Program-made: the position numbers and the translations under genes
Notes under the pieces: generated by a model
The model's input: the letters and a program-made list of their open reading frames with translations, nothing else
Told to the model about the DNA's origin: nothing
Database searches by the model: none
DNA from: an uncultured Collinsella sp.
Lineage (GTDB): Bacteria; Actinomycetota; Coriobacteriia; Coriobacteriales; Coriobacteriaceae
Length of the DNA: 17,262 nt
Assembly: GCA_900556365.1 (NCBI GenBank)
Contig: USOG01000014.1
Coordinates: 1 to 17,262 of the forward strand
Direction of reading: 5' to 3'
Shown here: positions 1 to 7,594 of the stretch, one piece after another
Layout of the letters: each line of letters begins with the position of its first letter
How positions within the stretch are numbered: position 1 is the stretch's first letter

Positions 1-1275
1 ATCGTCTTTATGCGCACCAAGCACCGCGCCGACAGCTGCTGCCGTCGTCTGGAGCGCAAGGGCATCAAGGCCGCCGCAATCCACGGCAACCGCAGCCAGG
101 CCCAGCGCGAGCGCGCGCTTTCGGCTTTCCGCGACGGCACCGTCGACGTGCTGGTGGCAACCGACGTCCTCGCCCGCGGCATCGACATTAGCGATGTGCG
201 CTATGTCGTGAACTTTGACGTGCCGGCCGAGCCGACCGACTACATCCACCGCATCGGCCGCACGGGCCGCGCCGGCGAGCTGGGCTGGGCCATTACGTTT
301 GTGACCGAGCAGGACGTCGATGAGTTCTACGAGATCGAGAAGCTCATGGACAAGACGGCCGACATTTATGACGCCGGCGACCTGCATGTGGGCCCCAATC
401 CGCCCGCCGTCGATCCCGAGCGCGATCCTGCGGCCTTTAAGGTGAAGAAGAAGACCAAGCGCGGCAAGTCCAAGAGCAAGAAGAAGCTCGAGCAGGCACG
501 TCGCGACGGCAAGCGCAACGGCGACGATTACGGCGATGTTGCCGGTCGTTCCAACCGCGGTCGCGACGAGCGTCGCGGCGACGGCGAGCGTCCGAGCCGT
601 CCCAAGCGCGGCGGCAAGACCCGCGTGCGCGAGGGCGTTCAGGCTCGCGTGGACGAGGCCGTGGAGAGCGTGGCCCGCGAGGTGGTTGCCGAGGAGCGTG
701 CCGGTGCTGTTGAGCAGGGCCCGCGCGGCAACCGTGCCGAGCGTCGTGCCAAGCAGTTCCAGGGCGAGGCGCATCGCCGTCGCCGCGAGGACGAGGACCG
801 CGGTGGTCGTCGCCGTGTTGAGCGCGAGGACGAGGGCCGTGGCTCGCGTGGCGGCAAGCGCGGCTCGGGTGACCGTCGTCGCTCCGGTCGCGATGGCGAA
901 CGAGGCGGGCGCGGCGAGTCCCGCGGTGGCAAGCGCTTTGACGAGCGCGGCGGCCGCGAGGGCGGCCGCGGTGGCGAGCGTCGCGAGGGCGCTCGTGGTA
1001 ACGGCAACCGCGGTGGCGCCGGTCGTTCGAATGAGTCGCGCGATCGTCGCGACCCGCGTGCCAGCCGCGATCGTCGCGATGACTGGCGCAACTACGACGA
1101 CACCCGCGAGGAGCGCCGTGACGGCTATCGCGGCGGGCGTGGCGGCAACCAGGCCGGCTCCCGCGGCGGTCGTGCCGGCGGTCGCGATAACCGTGGCAGC
1201 TATGGTAACAATCGTGGCGGCAAGCGCGGCGGTAGCTCCCGTCGCCCCGGCGACGGCGGCGGCAAGCGCAAGTAA
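1..1275 (+). CDS. DEAD-box ATP-dependent RNA helicase, C-terminal part with Arg/Gly-rich tail (5' partial)
   Basis: The reading frame is open from the first base, so the N-terminal RecA lobe (Walker A, DEAD box) lies outside the window. Visible helicase motifs are IVF plus RTK at the very start (motif IV region), VATDVLARGIDI near base 154 (motif V) and YIHRIGRTGRAG at 241-276 (motif VI with the Arg fingers). The helicase fold ends around base 370. The remaining roughly 280 residues are a Lys-rich stretch followed by a long low-complexity tail of Arg, Gly, Asp and Glu with many GGR, RGG and RRD units. No DbpA-type RNA-binding domain is seen; the basic tail presumably binds RNA. The family unwinds structured RNA in ribosome assembly or mRNA decay, often in cold adaptation. 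It is followed 34 bp later by an intrinsic terminator, so it is the last gene of its transcript. The family call is certain; the exact paralogue (DeaD, RhlE or CshA type) is not. Confidence 0.93.
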   Translation: MVFMRTKHRADSCCRRLERKGIKAAAIHGNRSQAQRERALSAFRDGTVDVLVATDVLARGIDISDVRYVVNFDVPAEPTDYIHRIGRTGRAGELGWAITFVTEQDVDEFYEIEKLMDKTADIYDAGDLHVGPNPPAVDPERDPAAFKVKKKTKRGKSKSKKKLEQARRDGKRNGDDYGDVAGRSNRGRDERRGDGERPSRPKRGGKTRVREGVQARVDEAVESVAREVVAEERAGAVEQGPRGNRAERRAKQFQGEAHRRRREDEDRGGRRRVEREDEGRGSRGGKRGSGDRRRSGRDGERGGRGESRGGKRFDERGGREGGRGGERREGARGNGNRGGAGRSNESRDRRDPRASRDRRDDWRNYDDTREERRDGYRGGRGGNQAGSRGGRAGGRDNRGSYGNNRGGKRGGSSRRPGDGGGKRK

Positions 1276-1309
1276 CATACGCGTCGCACGCTAGAGCGAG
1301 GCGAACTAA

Positions 1310-1345
1310 GGGCCCCGAGCAACTACGCTCGGGGCCCTTTTGTTT
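1310..1345 (+). terminator. Intrinsic terminator after the helicase gene
   Basis: A perfect 11-bp GC-rich stem, GGGCCCCGAGC (1310-1320) against GCTCGGGGCCC (1327-1337), closes a 6-nt loop AACTAC. It is followed directly by TTTTGTTT (1338-1345). It lies 34 bp after the helicase stop codon. The poor A-tract on the 5' side makes it directional for the plus strand. Confidence 0.95.
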
Positions 1346-1897
1346 GCCGCATCCGACCGTTGGTCCGGTGTGATTTGCTCAGGAATGCAACTGGAGGATG
1401 CTGAAGGCCCGTTTTCAGCCATGCGGCAATGGGTCCCATGGGGTGCGCCGTGCATTTTTTGGAGTATTCTGCAGATCGAGTTGCCTGCATACGATTCGAC
1501 GTCGCCAGCGGTGGCCTTCGGATATCCCTAGCGAGCGTTTTGAGTCAGACTTTTCCGTTTTCCGGTGCAAAGGTGCGTCATTCTCGTTATATCGGAACCC
1601 AAAATGATGCAGCGCCCTACAGTTTTGCCCGCTCGCGGCGGTGTTGGCACGAGCGCGTTGCAGAATACTCCGTTTTTTGCACGTGCTGGGATGGGGTACC
1701 TCAGGAGAACGTGGCGGTAATCAATAAATATATGCAATCTGTACCGGGAATTATGCAAACCGAAAAGGCGGGCAGTATGGGTTGGTGTATCGGGCTGCCT
1801 GGCGCACCAAAACGGGGAGCTCCCTTATGCGCCGTATACTCTGTCTGAATGTAAAAACGGCTTGACGCGTTGCCAGGCGTAGGGGGAGGGTGCCTCG
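1346..1897. other. Gene-poor intergenic region of about 550 bp
   Basis: Short open frames exist on both strands (for example 1429-1848 on plus and 1528-1758 on minus). None has a convincing ribosome binding site, a recognisable domain or the codon bias of the neighbours, and base composition is less GC-rich than in the flanking genes. The region holds the inverted repeat at 1449-1683. Near its right end are a 10-bp palindrome GGGAGCTCCC (1815-1824) and a -10-like TATACT (1835-1840), about 60 bp before the next start codon. No good -35 box was found for it, so the promoter is only a suggestion. Confidence 0.5.
1449..1683. repeat. Long-range inverted repeat with T-tracts, possible intergenic element
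   Basis: GGAGTATTCTGCA (1461-1473) is exactly complementary to TGCAGAATACTCC (1659-1671). Going outward, each arm has a 6-7 bp spacer containing TTTTTT on the plus strand, then a further matching hexamer: CGTGCA at 1449-1454 and TGCACG at 1678-1683. In all, 19 of 25 arm positions pair. The arms enclose about 185 bp with no coding potential. A 13-bp exact match within 550 bp is unlikely by chance. It may bound a small repeated element or a structured RNA; which of these is not visible from one copy. Confidence 0.55.
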
Positions 1898-2659
1898 ATG
1901 AGCGTATTCGAAATTGTGTTTAGTCCGACTGGTGGAACGCGGAAGGTGTCTGGCCTTGTGGCCGGGGCGCTGGACAAGAATACCGTTACCGTCGATCTGA
2001 CCGATAGCGGGCTAGATTTCAGCGCCGTCTCGATGACTGAGGACGACGTGGCCGTAATCTCTGTGCCGGCGTATGCCGGTAGAATCCCGGCTGTGGTGGC
2101 TGACCGGTTGGGTATGGTGCGCGGCAACGGGGCTCGGGCTGTTTTGGTTTGTGTATACGGCAACCGCGCGTTTGAGGACACGCTCGTAGAGCTGGAGGAC
2201 GTTGCGAAGCACGCCGGATTTAGGGTGGTTGCAGCGGTTTCTGCTATTGCTGAGCATTCCGTTGCTCGTCAGTTTGCTGCCGGGCGACCGGATACGCAGG
2301 ATGCGGCGCAGCTCGCAGAGTTTGCGCAGCAAATTCAGCAAAAGCTGTTGGCTGAGGATGCGTCCGAGCCCTCTATTCCCGGCAATCGTCCTTATAAACA
2401 AGCTGGAGGTCACCGTATGGCACCCGAGGCAACAGGGGATTGCGTCTCCTGCGGTGCATGCGCCGCGGCGTGTCCCGTTTGTGCTATCGACAAGGGCGAC
2501 CCCAGGCGAGCAGCTGGCGAGGCGTGCATCTCCTGCATGCGCTGCATCGCCGTATGTCCGCGAGGCGCTCGCAAGCTTGATCCCAACAAGCTATCCGCTG
2601 TTTCCCAGATGCTGAGCAAGGTTTGCGTCGTGCGGAAGGAATGCGAGCTTTTTATCTAG
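1898..2659 (+). CDS. EFR1-family ferrodoxin: flavodoxin-like domain plus two [4Fe-4S] clusters
   Basis: A 253-residue cytoplasmic redox protein. The N-terminal half is flavodoxin-like: after the first strand it has SPTGGT (residues 9-14), the phosphate-binding loop for FMN. The C-terminal part has two classical [4Fe-4S] motifs, with C182, C185, C188, C192 and then C210, C213, C216, C220, the latter followed by PRGA. This order defines the EFR1 family, found mainly in anaerobic gut bacteria; its physiological partners are not known. The start is chosen from a very strong ribosome binding site AGGGGGAGGG (1881-1890), 7 nt before the ATG. It stands alone, with 550 bp before it and 280 bp after it. 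It has no signal peptide and no membrane segment. A low-potential electron carrier role is inferred from domain content only. Confidence 0.9.
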   Translation: MSVFEIVFSPTGGTRKVSGLVAGALDKNTVTVDLTDSGLDFSAVSMTEDDVAVISVPAYAGRIPAVVADRLGMVRGNGARAVLVCVYGNRAFEDTLVELEDVAKHAGFRVVAAVSAIAEHSVARQFAAGRPDTQDAAQLAEFAQQIQQKLLAEDASEPSIPGNRPYKQAGGHRMAPEATGDCVSCGACAAACPVCAIDKGDPRRAAGEACISCMRCIAVCPRGARKLDPNKLSAVSQMLSKVCVVRKECELFI

Positions 2660-2827
2660 CGCGTACGAAATTGCTGCAAGGAGTGCTCCTGGGTGCCGGC
2701 GGGAAAGGAACGTCCCTAAGTGCCGCTTAAATACCGTTTATCGAAGAAAAAATACCGCTCACCGGTCATAATGACTATTCTGGCTTTGGGCTTGTCTACA
2801 ATAACCCCCGTAAAAAGAAATGCGGAA

Positions 2828-2859
2828 GGTTACCGAGTCCCTCGGACGTGGGCCTAACC
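2828..2859 (+). promoter_or_regulatory. RAT-like antiterminator hairpin in the PTS operon leader
   Basis: GGTTA (2828-2832) pairs with TAACC (2855-2859), and CCGAG (2833-2837) pairs with CTCGG (2841-2845) around a 3-nt loop. The unpaired ACGTGGGCC lies on the 3' side between the stems. Ribonucleic antiterminators bound by BglG/LicT proteins have the same plan: two short stems, a GTTAC on the 5' side and a GGC-containing internal loop on the 3' side. Here GTTAC (2829-2833) and GGCC are both present, but the internal loop is longer than usual. The 3' end overlaps the terminator stem at 2853-2865, so the two structures exclude each other. The operon encodes the matching antiterminator protein. 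A weak -10-like TACAAT lies upstream at 2797-2802. Confidence 0.6.
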
Positions 2860-2924
2860 AAAGTCTTTGAACGGGTGTGTCTCTATGGACGCATTCGCTT
2901 GATTTTGGTTGGGTTATATTTATG
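2853..2924 (+). terminator. Regulated terminator-like stem in the PTS operon leader
   Basis: CCTAACCAAAGTC (2853-2865) can pair over 13 bp, including two G-U pairs, with GATTTTGGTTGGG (2901-2913). The loop is 35 nt and the stem is followed by the T-rich TTATATTTAT. Its first seven bases (2853-2859) are also needed for the antiterminator hairpin. This is the geometry of a BglG/LicT-controlled leader: without protein the terminator forms, and with active antiterminator the upstream hairpin blocks it. The long loop and the broken T-tract make it weaker than a standard terminator, so the call is probable and not certain. Confidence 0.55.
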
Positions 2925-2939
2925 AAGGGACATGCCACC

Positions 2940-3452
2940 ATGGGTTTCTTTTCTCGCCTTATGGGGGGCTCGGATAAGCAGACGACTGCAGCTTCCGAGT
3001 TCGAAATCCTCGCTCCCGTTTCCGGCGAGCTTGTTCATCTAGAAAATACCAATGACCCCGCTTTTAGCAGTCGCGCGGTAGGCGATGGCGTTGCCGTGGT
3101 TCCCCAAGAGGGAACGGTGTGCGCTCCTGTTTCCGGTACCGTCGCGGCGCTGTTTCCGACTGAGCACGCGCTGGGCATTATGTCCGACGACAGCTCTGCT
3201 CAGGTGATGCTGCACATCGGAATCGACACTGTTAAACTTGAGGGCAAGGGCTTCCATGCACTTGTTGCCCAGGGTGACCATGTCGACGCGGGCCAGCCCC
3301 TCGTCGAGGTCGATTTCGACGCGGTTCGCGCTGCCGGCTTCGATCCCACGGTCTTCGTTATCGTGTGCGAGCGTTCGGAGAACTCGACTCTTCGTGAGCA
3401 TGCTTCCGGCCCTGTTGCTGTTAAAGAGCCTGTCGTCTGGCTTTCCGAGTAA
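2940..3452 (+). CDS. PTS glucose-family EIIA component
   Basis: A 170-residue cytoplasmic EIIA of the glucose/beta-glucoside family (crr-like). It accepts phosphate from HPr and passes it to the EIIB domain encoded two genes downstream, which lacks an EIIA of its own. Family landmarks are present: an APVSG repeat near both ends of the first half, H76 in TEHALGI (the helper histidine) and H92 in LHIGIDTVKLEGKGF (the phosphorylated histidine). The spacing between the two is one residue longer than in E. coli Crr. The ATG at 2940 has GAAGGGA (2924-2930) upstream and starts MGFFSRL, as in relatives. Upstream in-frame starts (2922, 2877) fall inside the leader terminator and are unlikely. It is the first gene of the sugar operon, downstream of the RNA switch. 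Such proteins can also act in catabolite signalling; nothing here shows whether this one does. Confidence 0.93.
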   Translation: MGFFSRLMGGSDKQTTAASEFEILAPVSGELVHLENTNDPAFSSRAVGDGVAVVPQEGTVCAPVSGTVAALFPTEHALGIMSDDSSAQVMLHIGIDTVKLEGKGFHALVAQGDHVDAGQPLVEVDFDAVRAAGFDPTVFVIVCERSENSTLREHASGPVAVKEPVVWLSE

Positions 3453-3470
3453 ATTCTTATGGTGGGTACC

Positions 3471-4325
3471 GTGGTTATCAAGCGAGTTTTTAACAACAAC
3501 GTCGCAATGGTCACTTCGGACGATGGCTCCGAGCTCATCGTCATCGGTCGAGGCCTCTGCTTTGGCCGTCATGCCGGCGATGCCATCGACGAGGCGTCGA
3601 TCGAAAAGACCTACGCGTTGCAGAAGGGAACTTCTCAGGATTCGCGTACGATTGACCGCTTGGCACATCTTTTGGAGTCCATCCCCACCGTCAACCTCGT
3701 GATTTCCGAGGACATCGTTCAGATGCTTCGTCGAGAGCTCAATGTCGATATCAATGACAAGATTCTTATCGCTCTCGCAGACCATATCAGCCTTGCTTTG
3801 GAGCGCGAGCGCAAGGGCGTCTCCTGTGAGAATCCGTTGCTGCTCGAGATTCAGCAGTTCTATCGCAAGGAGTATGCACTTGCGGGCCGTGCGCTGCAGA
3901 TTATCAAGGAGTATATGGGCATCCAGATGAGCGAAGAAGAGCAGGGCTTCATTACGCTGCATATCGTCAACGCCACCATGCCGCAACGCTCCGATCGTTT
4001 GATTGTTTCGGTCCAGCTTGTTCGCGACGTGCTCGCGATTGTTTCCAAGCGCTATGCCACGACCCTCGATGACACCTCGCTGCCTTACGAACGTTTCGTT
4101 CGTCACCTGCAGTTTTTCGCACAGCGAGCGCTCGATCCTACGGCCGGGCAAATTAATGGCGACGCGCTGTTCCGAATCGATGAAACGGCGTATCCGTGTG
4201 CATTTTCGTGCGCGGACGCCATAGCCGCCCACTTGTCGTCTACCTATAACGTTGTCGTTACCGATGCCGAGAAGAGTTATCTCGCATATCACATTGTTAA
4301 CCTGCTTGGAGAACCTGGTCTCTAG
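3471..4325 (+). CDS. BglG/LicT-family transcriptional antiterminator
   Basis: The protein binds leader RNA and prevents early termination. From the GTG at 3471 it is 284 residues: an N-terminal RNA-binding CAT domain (about 1-55, starting VIKRVFNNNVAMV and containing GRGLCFGR), then two PTS-regulation domains, PRD1 (about 65-170) and PRD2 (about 175-284). The four conserved PRD histidines are visible at H105, H164, H212 and H274; they are phosphorylated by HPr or the EII proteins and so tie RNA binding to sugar supply. The GTG is preferred because the family begins with M-x-I-K-x-V and GGTGG lies 5 nt upstream. An in-frame ATG at 3459 would add four residues and has no ribosome binding site. 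It lies 18 bp after EIIA. Its likely target is the hairpin at 2828-2859 in its own operon. Confidence 0.94.
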   Translation: MVIKRVFNNNVAMVTSDDGSELIVIGRGLCFGRHAGDAIDEASIEKTYALQKGTSQDSRTIDRLAHLLESIPTVNLVISEDIVQMLRRELNVDINDKILIALADHISLALERERKGVSCENPLLLEIQQFYRKEYALAGRALQIIKEYMGIQMSEEEQGFITLHIVNATMPQRSDRLIVSVQLVRDVLAIVSKRYATTLDDTSLPYERFVRHLQFFAQRALDPTAGQINGDALFRIDETAYPCAFSCADAIAAHLSSTYNVVVTDAEKSYLAYHIVNLLGEPGL

Positions 4326-4332
4326 GCATAAC

Positions 4333-4385
4333 GTGCCCACACATCGATTGATATAAGGCAAGGCTCACGGTCTTGTCCAGGGCAC
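4333..4385 (+). other. Nested weak hairpins between antiterminator and EIIBC genes
   Basis: In the 99-bp gap, GTGCCC (4333-4338) pairs with GGGCAC (4380-4385). Inside this, GGCAAG (4357-4362) pairs with CTTGTC (4372-4377, one G-U pair) around a 9-nt loop. There is no T-tract, so it is not an intrinsic terminator. A -10-like TATAAG (4352-4357) has no clear -35 partner. The structure could affect mRNA processing or relative expression of the transporter; this is inference. Confidence 0.3.
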
Positions 4386-4424
4386 ATCTGTCTTAATTTG
4401 CGGAAAAGGAAGGGGAGTACCGCT

Positions 4425-6041
4425 ATGACCGCAAAAAAGAAGTTCAATTTCAAAGCGCCGTTGGAGGTGTTCGCGAAGTCGATCGTTCAGCCGATGATGT
4501 ACCTCTCGGTTGCCGGCATTCTGCTCATCGTGGGCATCATTCTGACCAACAAGACCATCTGCGCTTTGGTCCCCGTACTGGGCTCCGGTCCGTTCCAGCT
4601 TGTGGGCGCCGTTGTCTATCAGTCGCTGATGTTTATCATCAACAACCTCTCGATTCTGTTCTGCGTGGGCATCGCCGGCGCCATGGCAAAGAAGAACAAG
4701 GGCCATGCTTCGCTGATCGCCCTGATGTCGTTCTTCCTGTTCCTGCAGGCTAACAACATCGTGCTCAACGCCACCGGCTCTCTTGCCGATGCGAGCGGCA
4801 TGCTCGGTCTTACCGGAACCGGCCAGGCCACCGTTATGGGCATCCAGGTGCTCGATACCGGCGTGTTTGGTGGCATCATCCTTGGTTGCATCACCGGTGC
4901 CGTGTTCAACAAGTACTCGAACAAGCAGTTCCCTATTGCCCTTTCGATGTTCTCGGGCGTTCGCTTCCCGTTCCTGATCATGATCATCATTTCCTGGATT
5001 ATGGGCGCAGGCTTCTGCATCGTTTGGCCTCCGGTTCAGGGCGCCATCTCCTCCGTTGCCGGCATTATTAAGGAGTCGGGCAACATCGGCCTCTTTATCT
5101 ACGGCATGCTCAACAAGCTGCTCGTTCCCACCGGTCTGCACCACCTCATCTACACCCCGTTCCAGTTCTCCGATGTGGGTGGCACCCTGACGCTGGGTGA
5201 TCAGGTTATCGCCGGCGCCTATCCCATCCGTGTCGCCGAGATGGCAATGACGGGCCAGCCCTTCTCCGATAGCACCTACTTCAACAGCTATACCTTCAAC
5301 AACCTTTGGCCCTACATCGGCATTGGCCTCGCCTTTATCTTCACTGCTTACAAGGAGAACAAGGACAAGACCAAGGCCGTTATCATCCCGCTGATCATCA
5401 CCGCCGTGCTCTCCTGTGTCACCGAGCCCATGGACTTCCTCTTTGTCTTTGCCGCTCCCGTGCTCTTTGTCGTTCACTCGGTTCTTTCCGGCATCTTCCT
5501 GGTCCTGCTTAAGGTCCTCTCCGTGCCCGCTTCGACTGCAGGCGGCATCATCAACATCGTGGTTTCCAACCTGGTCCTCGGTGTCGATAAGACCAACTGG
5601 CCGGTTATGCTGGTGCTCGGAGTCGTCAACGCCGCTCTGTACTTCTTCCTCTTCACCTTCCTTATTAAGAAGCTCAACCTCCACACGCCTGGTCGCGAGG
5701 AGGAGTCCGAGCTCGCCGAGTCCGTTGCCGAGGGCGAGGCCGCCGCATCTGTTGCGGTGAAGCAGGGCGCTGTTGCCGCGGCTCCTGCAGAGGGCGTCGA
5801 TGCAGGTATTGCCGACCTGGTCGCAGGTCTTGGCGGCAAGGACAACATCGAGGAGCTCGAGAACTGCTTTACGCGTCTTCGCGTGAACGTTAAGAACCCG
5901 GACCTCATCGATGAGAACCTCATTAACCACGTGCCCAACAGCGGCATCAACCGCAACGGCAACAATATCCAGATCATCTTCGGCATGAAGGTCGCCGAGA
6001 TGCGCGACAAGGTCGAAAACGCAATTGAGAAGGAGCAGTAA
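4425..6041 (+). CDS. PTS EIIBC permease, alpha-glucoside type
   Basis: A 538-residue membrane protein that imports a sugar and phosphorylates it. Residues about 1-425 are the EIIC channel domain with many hydrophobic helices (for example VAGILLIVGIILT) and the conserved CVTEPMDFLF motif (the TEP sugar-binding signature). A low-complexity Glu/Ala linker of about 40 residues (roughly 430-470) leads to a C-terminal EIIB domain. Its phosphorylated C481 sits in LENCFTRLRVNVKN. No EIIA domain is fused, which fits the separate EIIA gene upstream. The start is set by AAGGAAGGGGAG (4406-4417) before the ATG; an earlier in-frame codon at 4398 would remove that site. The gene ends 3 bp before the GH4 gene. 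Specificity for maltose or another alpha-glucoside is inferred from this partner and from similarity to MalX/GlvC-like transporters; trehalose or sucrose cannot be excluded. Confidence 0.92.
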   Translation: MTAKKKFNFKAPLEVFAKSIVQPMMYLSVAGILLIVGIILTNKTICALVPVLGSGPFQLVGAVVYQSLMFIINNLSILFCVGIAGAMAKKNKGHASLIALMSFFLFLQANNIVLNATGSLADASGMLGLTGTGQATVMGIQVLDTGVFGGIILGCITGAVFNKYSNKQFPIALSMFSGVRFPFLIMIIISWIMGAGFCIVWPPVQGAISSVAGIIKESGNIGLFIYGMLNKLLVPTGLHHLIYTPFQFSDVGGTLTLGDQVIAGAYPIRVAEMAMTGQPFSDSTYFNSYTFNNLWPYIGIGLAFIFTAYKENKDKTKAVIIPLIITAVLSCVTEPMDFLFVFAAPVLFVVHSVLSGIFLVLLKVLSVPASTAGGIINIVVSNLVLGVDKTNWPVMLVLGVVNAALYFFLFTFLIKKLNLHTPGREEESELAESVAEGEAAASVAVKQGAVAAAPAEGVDAGIADLVAGLGGKDNIEELENCFTRLRVNVKNPDLIDENLINHVPNSGINRNGNNIQIIFGMKVAEMRDKVENAIEKEQ

Positions 6042-6044
6042 ACA

Positions 6045-7427
6045 ATGATCATTACTCTGTGTGGTGGCGGATCCACCTTTACCCCCGGCATCGTCAAGTC
6101 CATTGCTCTGCGCAAGGACGAGCTCGACGTTGACGAGATTCGTCTGTACGACATCAACGAGGAGCGCCAGCGCAAGATCGGCGTGCTCGTGGACTGGATT
6201 TTGCACGAGGACCTCGGCCTGGACATCAAGCTCACGGTGACCACCGACAAAAAGACGGCTTTTACCGACGCGAGCTTCGTGTTTGCCCAGATGCGCGTGG
6301 GCGGCTATGCCATGCGCGAGCAGGACGAGAAGATTCCGCTGCGTCACGGCTGCGTGGGTCAGGAGACTTGCGGTTGCGGCGGCCTTGCCTACGGCATGCG
6401 CACCATCTTCCCCATGGTCGAGCTGATCGATGACGTTGAGAAGTACGCCAAGAAGGACTACTGGATTCTCAACTACTCCAACCCTGCCGCCATCGTCTCC
6501 GAGGGCTGCCGCGTGCTGCGTCCCAACGCTCGTATCATCAACATCTGCGACATGCCGATCGCGATCATCGACGTGGTTTGCGCCGCGCTCGATATCGACA
6601 AGAAGGATGTCGAGTACGATTACTTTGGCCTCAACCACTTTGGTTGGTTCACCTCGATCCGCCACAAGGGCGAGGAGGTGCTCCCGCAGCTGCGCGAGTA
6701 CATCAAGGAGCATGAGATTCTGCTGCCCGATTCCTACCTCAAGGGCATGGGCTCGCTCATGGCAAAGAAGCCCGAGGAGGCCACCGACGAGCATCCCGAG
6801 CAGAACCGCCACACCAAGGGCAGCTGGTACTACGTCTGGAAGGGCGAGTACGAGATCATGGAGTGCTTCCCGGAGTACCTGCCCAACACGTACCTGAACT
6901 ACTACCTGCAGCAGAAGGAGTTCGTCGAGCATTCCAACCCCGAGCGCACCCGTGCTAACGAGGTTGAGGAGACGCGCGAGAAGAACCTCTTCGACGGTAT
7001 CGATCACTACGAGAAGACCGGCGAGATCGACGAGAGCACGTTCTATGCGGGCAGCCACGGCGACTGGATTGCCGACCTGGCTATCGCTCTGAAGAACGAC
7101 ACCAAGCAGCGCTTCCTGGTCATTTGCGAGAACAAGGGCGCTATCCCCAACATGCCCTACGACGCTATGGTCGAGCTGCCTGCCTACATTGGCAAGAACG
7201 GCCCCGAGGTCATCAGCCGCGACAACATTCCGCTGTTCCAGCAGGGTCTCATGATGCAGCAGCTGAACTCCGAGAAGCTCGTGGTCGAGGCTACGATCGA
7301 GGGTTCTTACGAGAAGGCGCTCAAGGCCTTTACGCTGAACAAGACCGTGCCTTCGATGAAGGTCGCCAAGGAGGTTCTCGACGACATGATCGAGGCCAAC
7401 AAGGGTTACTGGCCCGAGCTTAAGTAA
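6045..7427 (+). CDS. glvA: GH4 6-phospho-alpha-glucosidase
   Basis: A 460-residue cytoplasmic enzyme that hydrolyses 6-phospho-alpha-glucosides such as maltose-6'-phosphate, using NAD and a divalent metal through a redox-elimination mechanism. The N-terminal Rossmann motif CGGGSTFTPG holds NAD. The metal ligands are C168 in CDMP and H198 in GLNHFGWF, and NYSNPAA is the conserved substrate loop. The CDMP sequence is the version reported for alpha-specific members; beta-specific members carry CNVP. Length matches the family (about 440-460). AAGGAG (6030-6035) inside the end of the EIIBC gene serves the ATG, and the 3-bp gap suggests translational coupling. The next feature is a terminator, so it closes the sugar operon. 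The symbol glvA (also called malH) rests on family resemblance. Confidence 0.95.
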   Translation: MIITLCGGGSTFTPGIVKSIALRKDELDVDEIRLYDINEERQRKIGVLVDWILHEDLGLDIKLTVTTDKKTAFTDASFVFAQMRVGGYAMREQDEKIPLRHGCVGQETCGCGGLAYGMRTIFPMVELIDDVEKYAKKDYWILNYSNPAAIVSEGCRVLRPNARIINICDMPIAIIDVVCAALDIDKKDVEYDYFGLNHFGWFTSIRHKGEEVLPQLREYIKEHEILLPDSYLKGMGSLMAKKPEEATDEHPEQNRHTKGSWYYVWKGEYEIMECFPEYLPNTYLNYYLQQKEFVEHSNPERTRANEVEETREKNLFDGIDHYEKTGEIDESTFYAGSHGDWIADLAIALKNDTKQRFLVICENKGAIPNMPYDAMVELPAYIGKNGPEVISRDNIPLFQQGLMMQQLNSEKLVVEATIEGSYEKALKAFTLNKTVPSMKVAKEVLDDMIEANKGYWPELK

Positions 7428-7463
7428 AAGCAATAGGGTCGCTGACCGCATGCCTGGAGCAAC

Positions 7464-7502
7464 GCCCCGTCCACGTGATTGCGTGGGCGGGGCATTGTCA
7501 TT
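7464..7502 (+). terminator. Intrinsic terminator closing the sugar operon
   Basis: GCCCCGTCCACG (7464-7475) pairs with CGTGGGCGGGGC (7482-7493) over 12 bp with one G-U pair and a 6-nt loop, TGATTG. The downstream tract ATTGTCATT is T-rich but interrupted. It lies 36 bp after the GH4 stop codon and before the hydrogenase genes. Confidence 0.8.
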
Positions 7503-7594
7503 TGGTAACGCGTTTTATCAAATATGACATTTATCTGCGGTAATGTTCTTTTTCACCGCTGAGGACGACGTTTCATACCGCCTGCCGAACCGTA

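Noticed and set aside
536..1294. 252-codon plus-strand frame within the helicase tail
   Set aside because: Ala/Val/Arg-only translation of the repetitive GGC/CGT tract read in another frame.
1429..1848. 139-codon frame in the intergenic region
   Set aside because: No ribosome binding site, no domain and unusual composition; it also runs through one arm of the inverted repeat.
2679..2690. AGGAG/CTCCT palindrome after the EFR1 gene as a terminator
   Set aside because: The loop would be only 2 nt and no T-tract follows.
3039..4361. 440-codon minus-strand frame opposite EIIA and the antiterminator
   Set aside because: It crosses two clear plus-strand genes and shows no family features.
4365..7451. 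1028-codon open frame on the minus strand opposite the EIIBC and GH4 genes
   Set aside because: It spans two well-identified genes and their gap, has no recognisable domain, and is rich in Leu/Val/His/Asp as expected from the complement of GC-ending codons. It is a codon-bias shadow.
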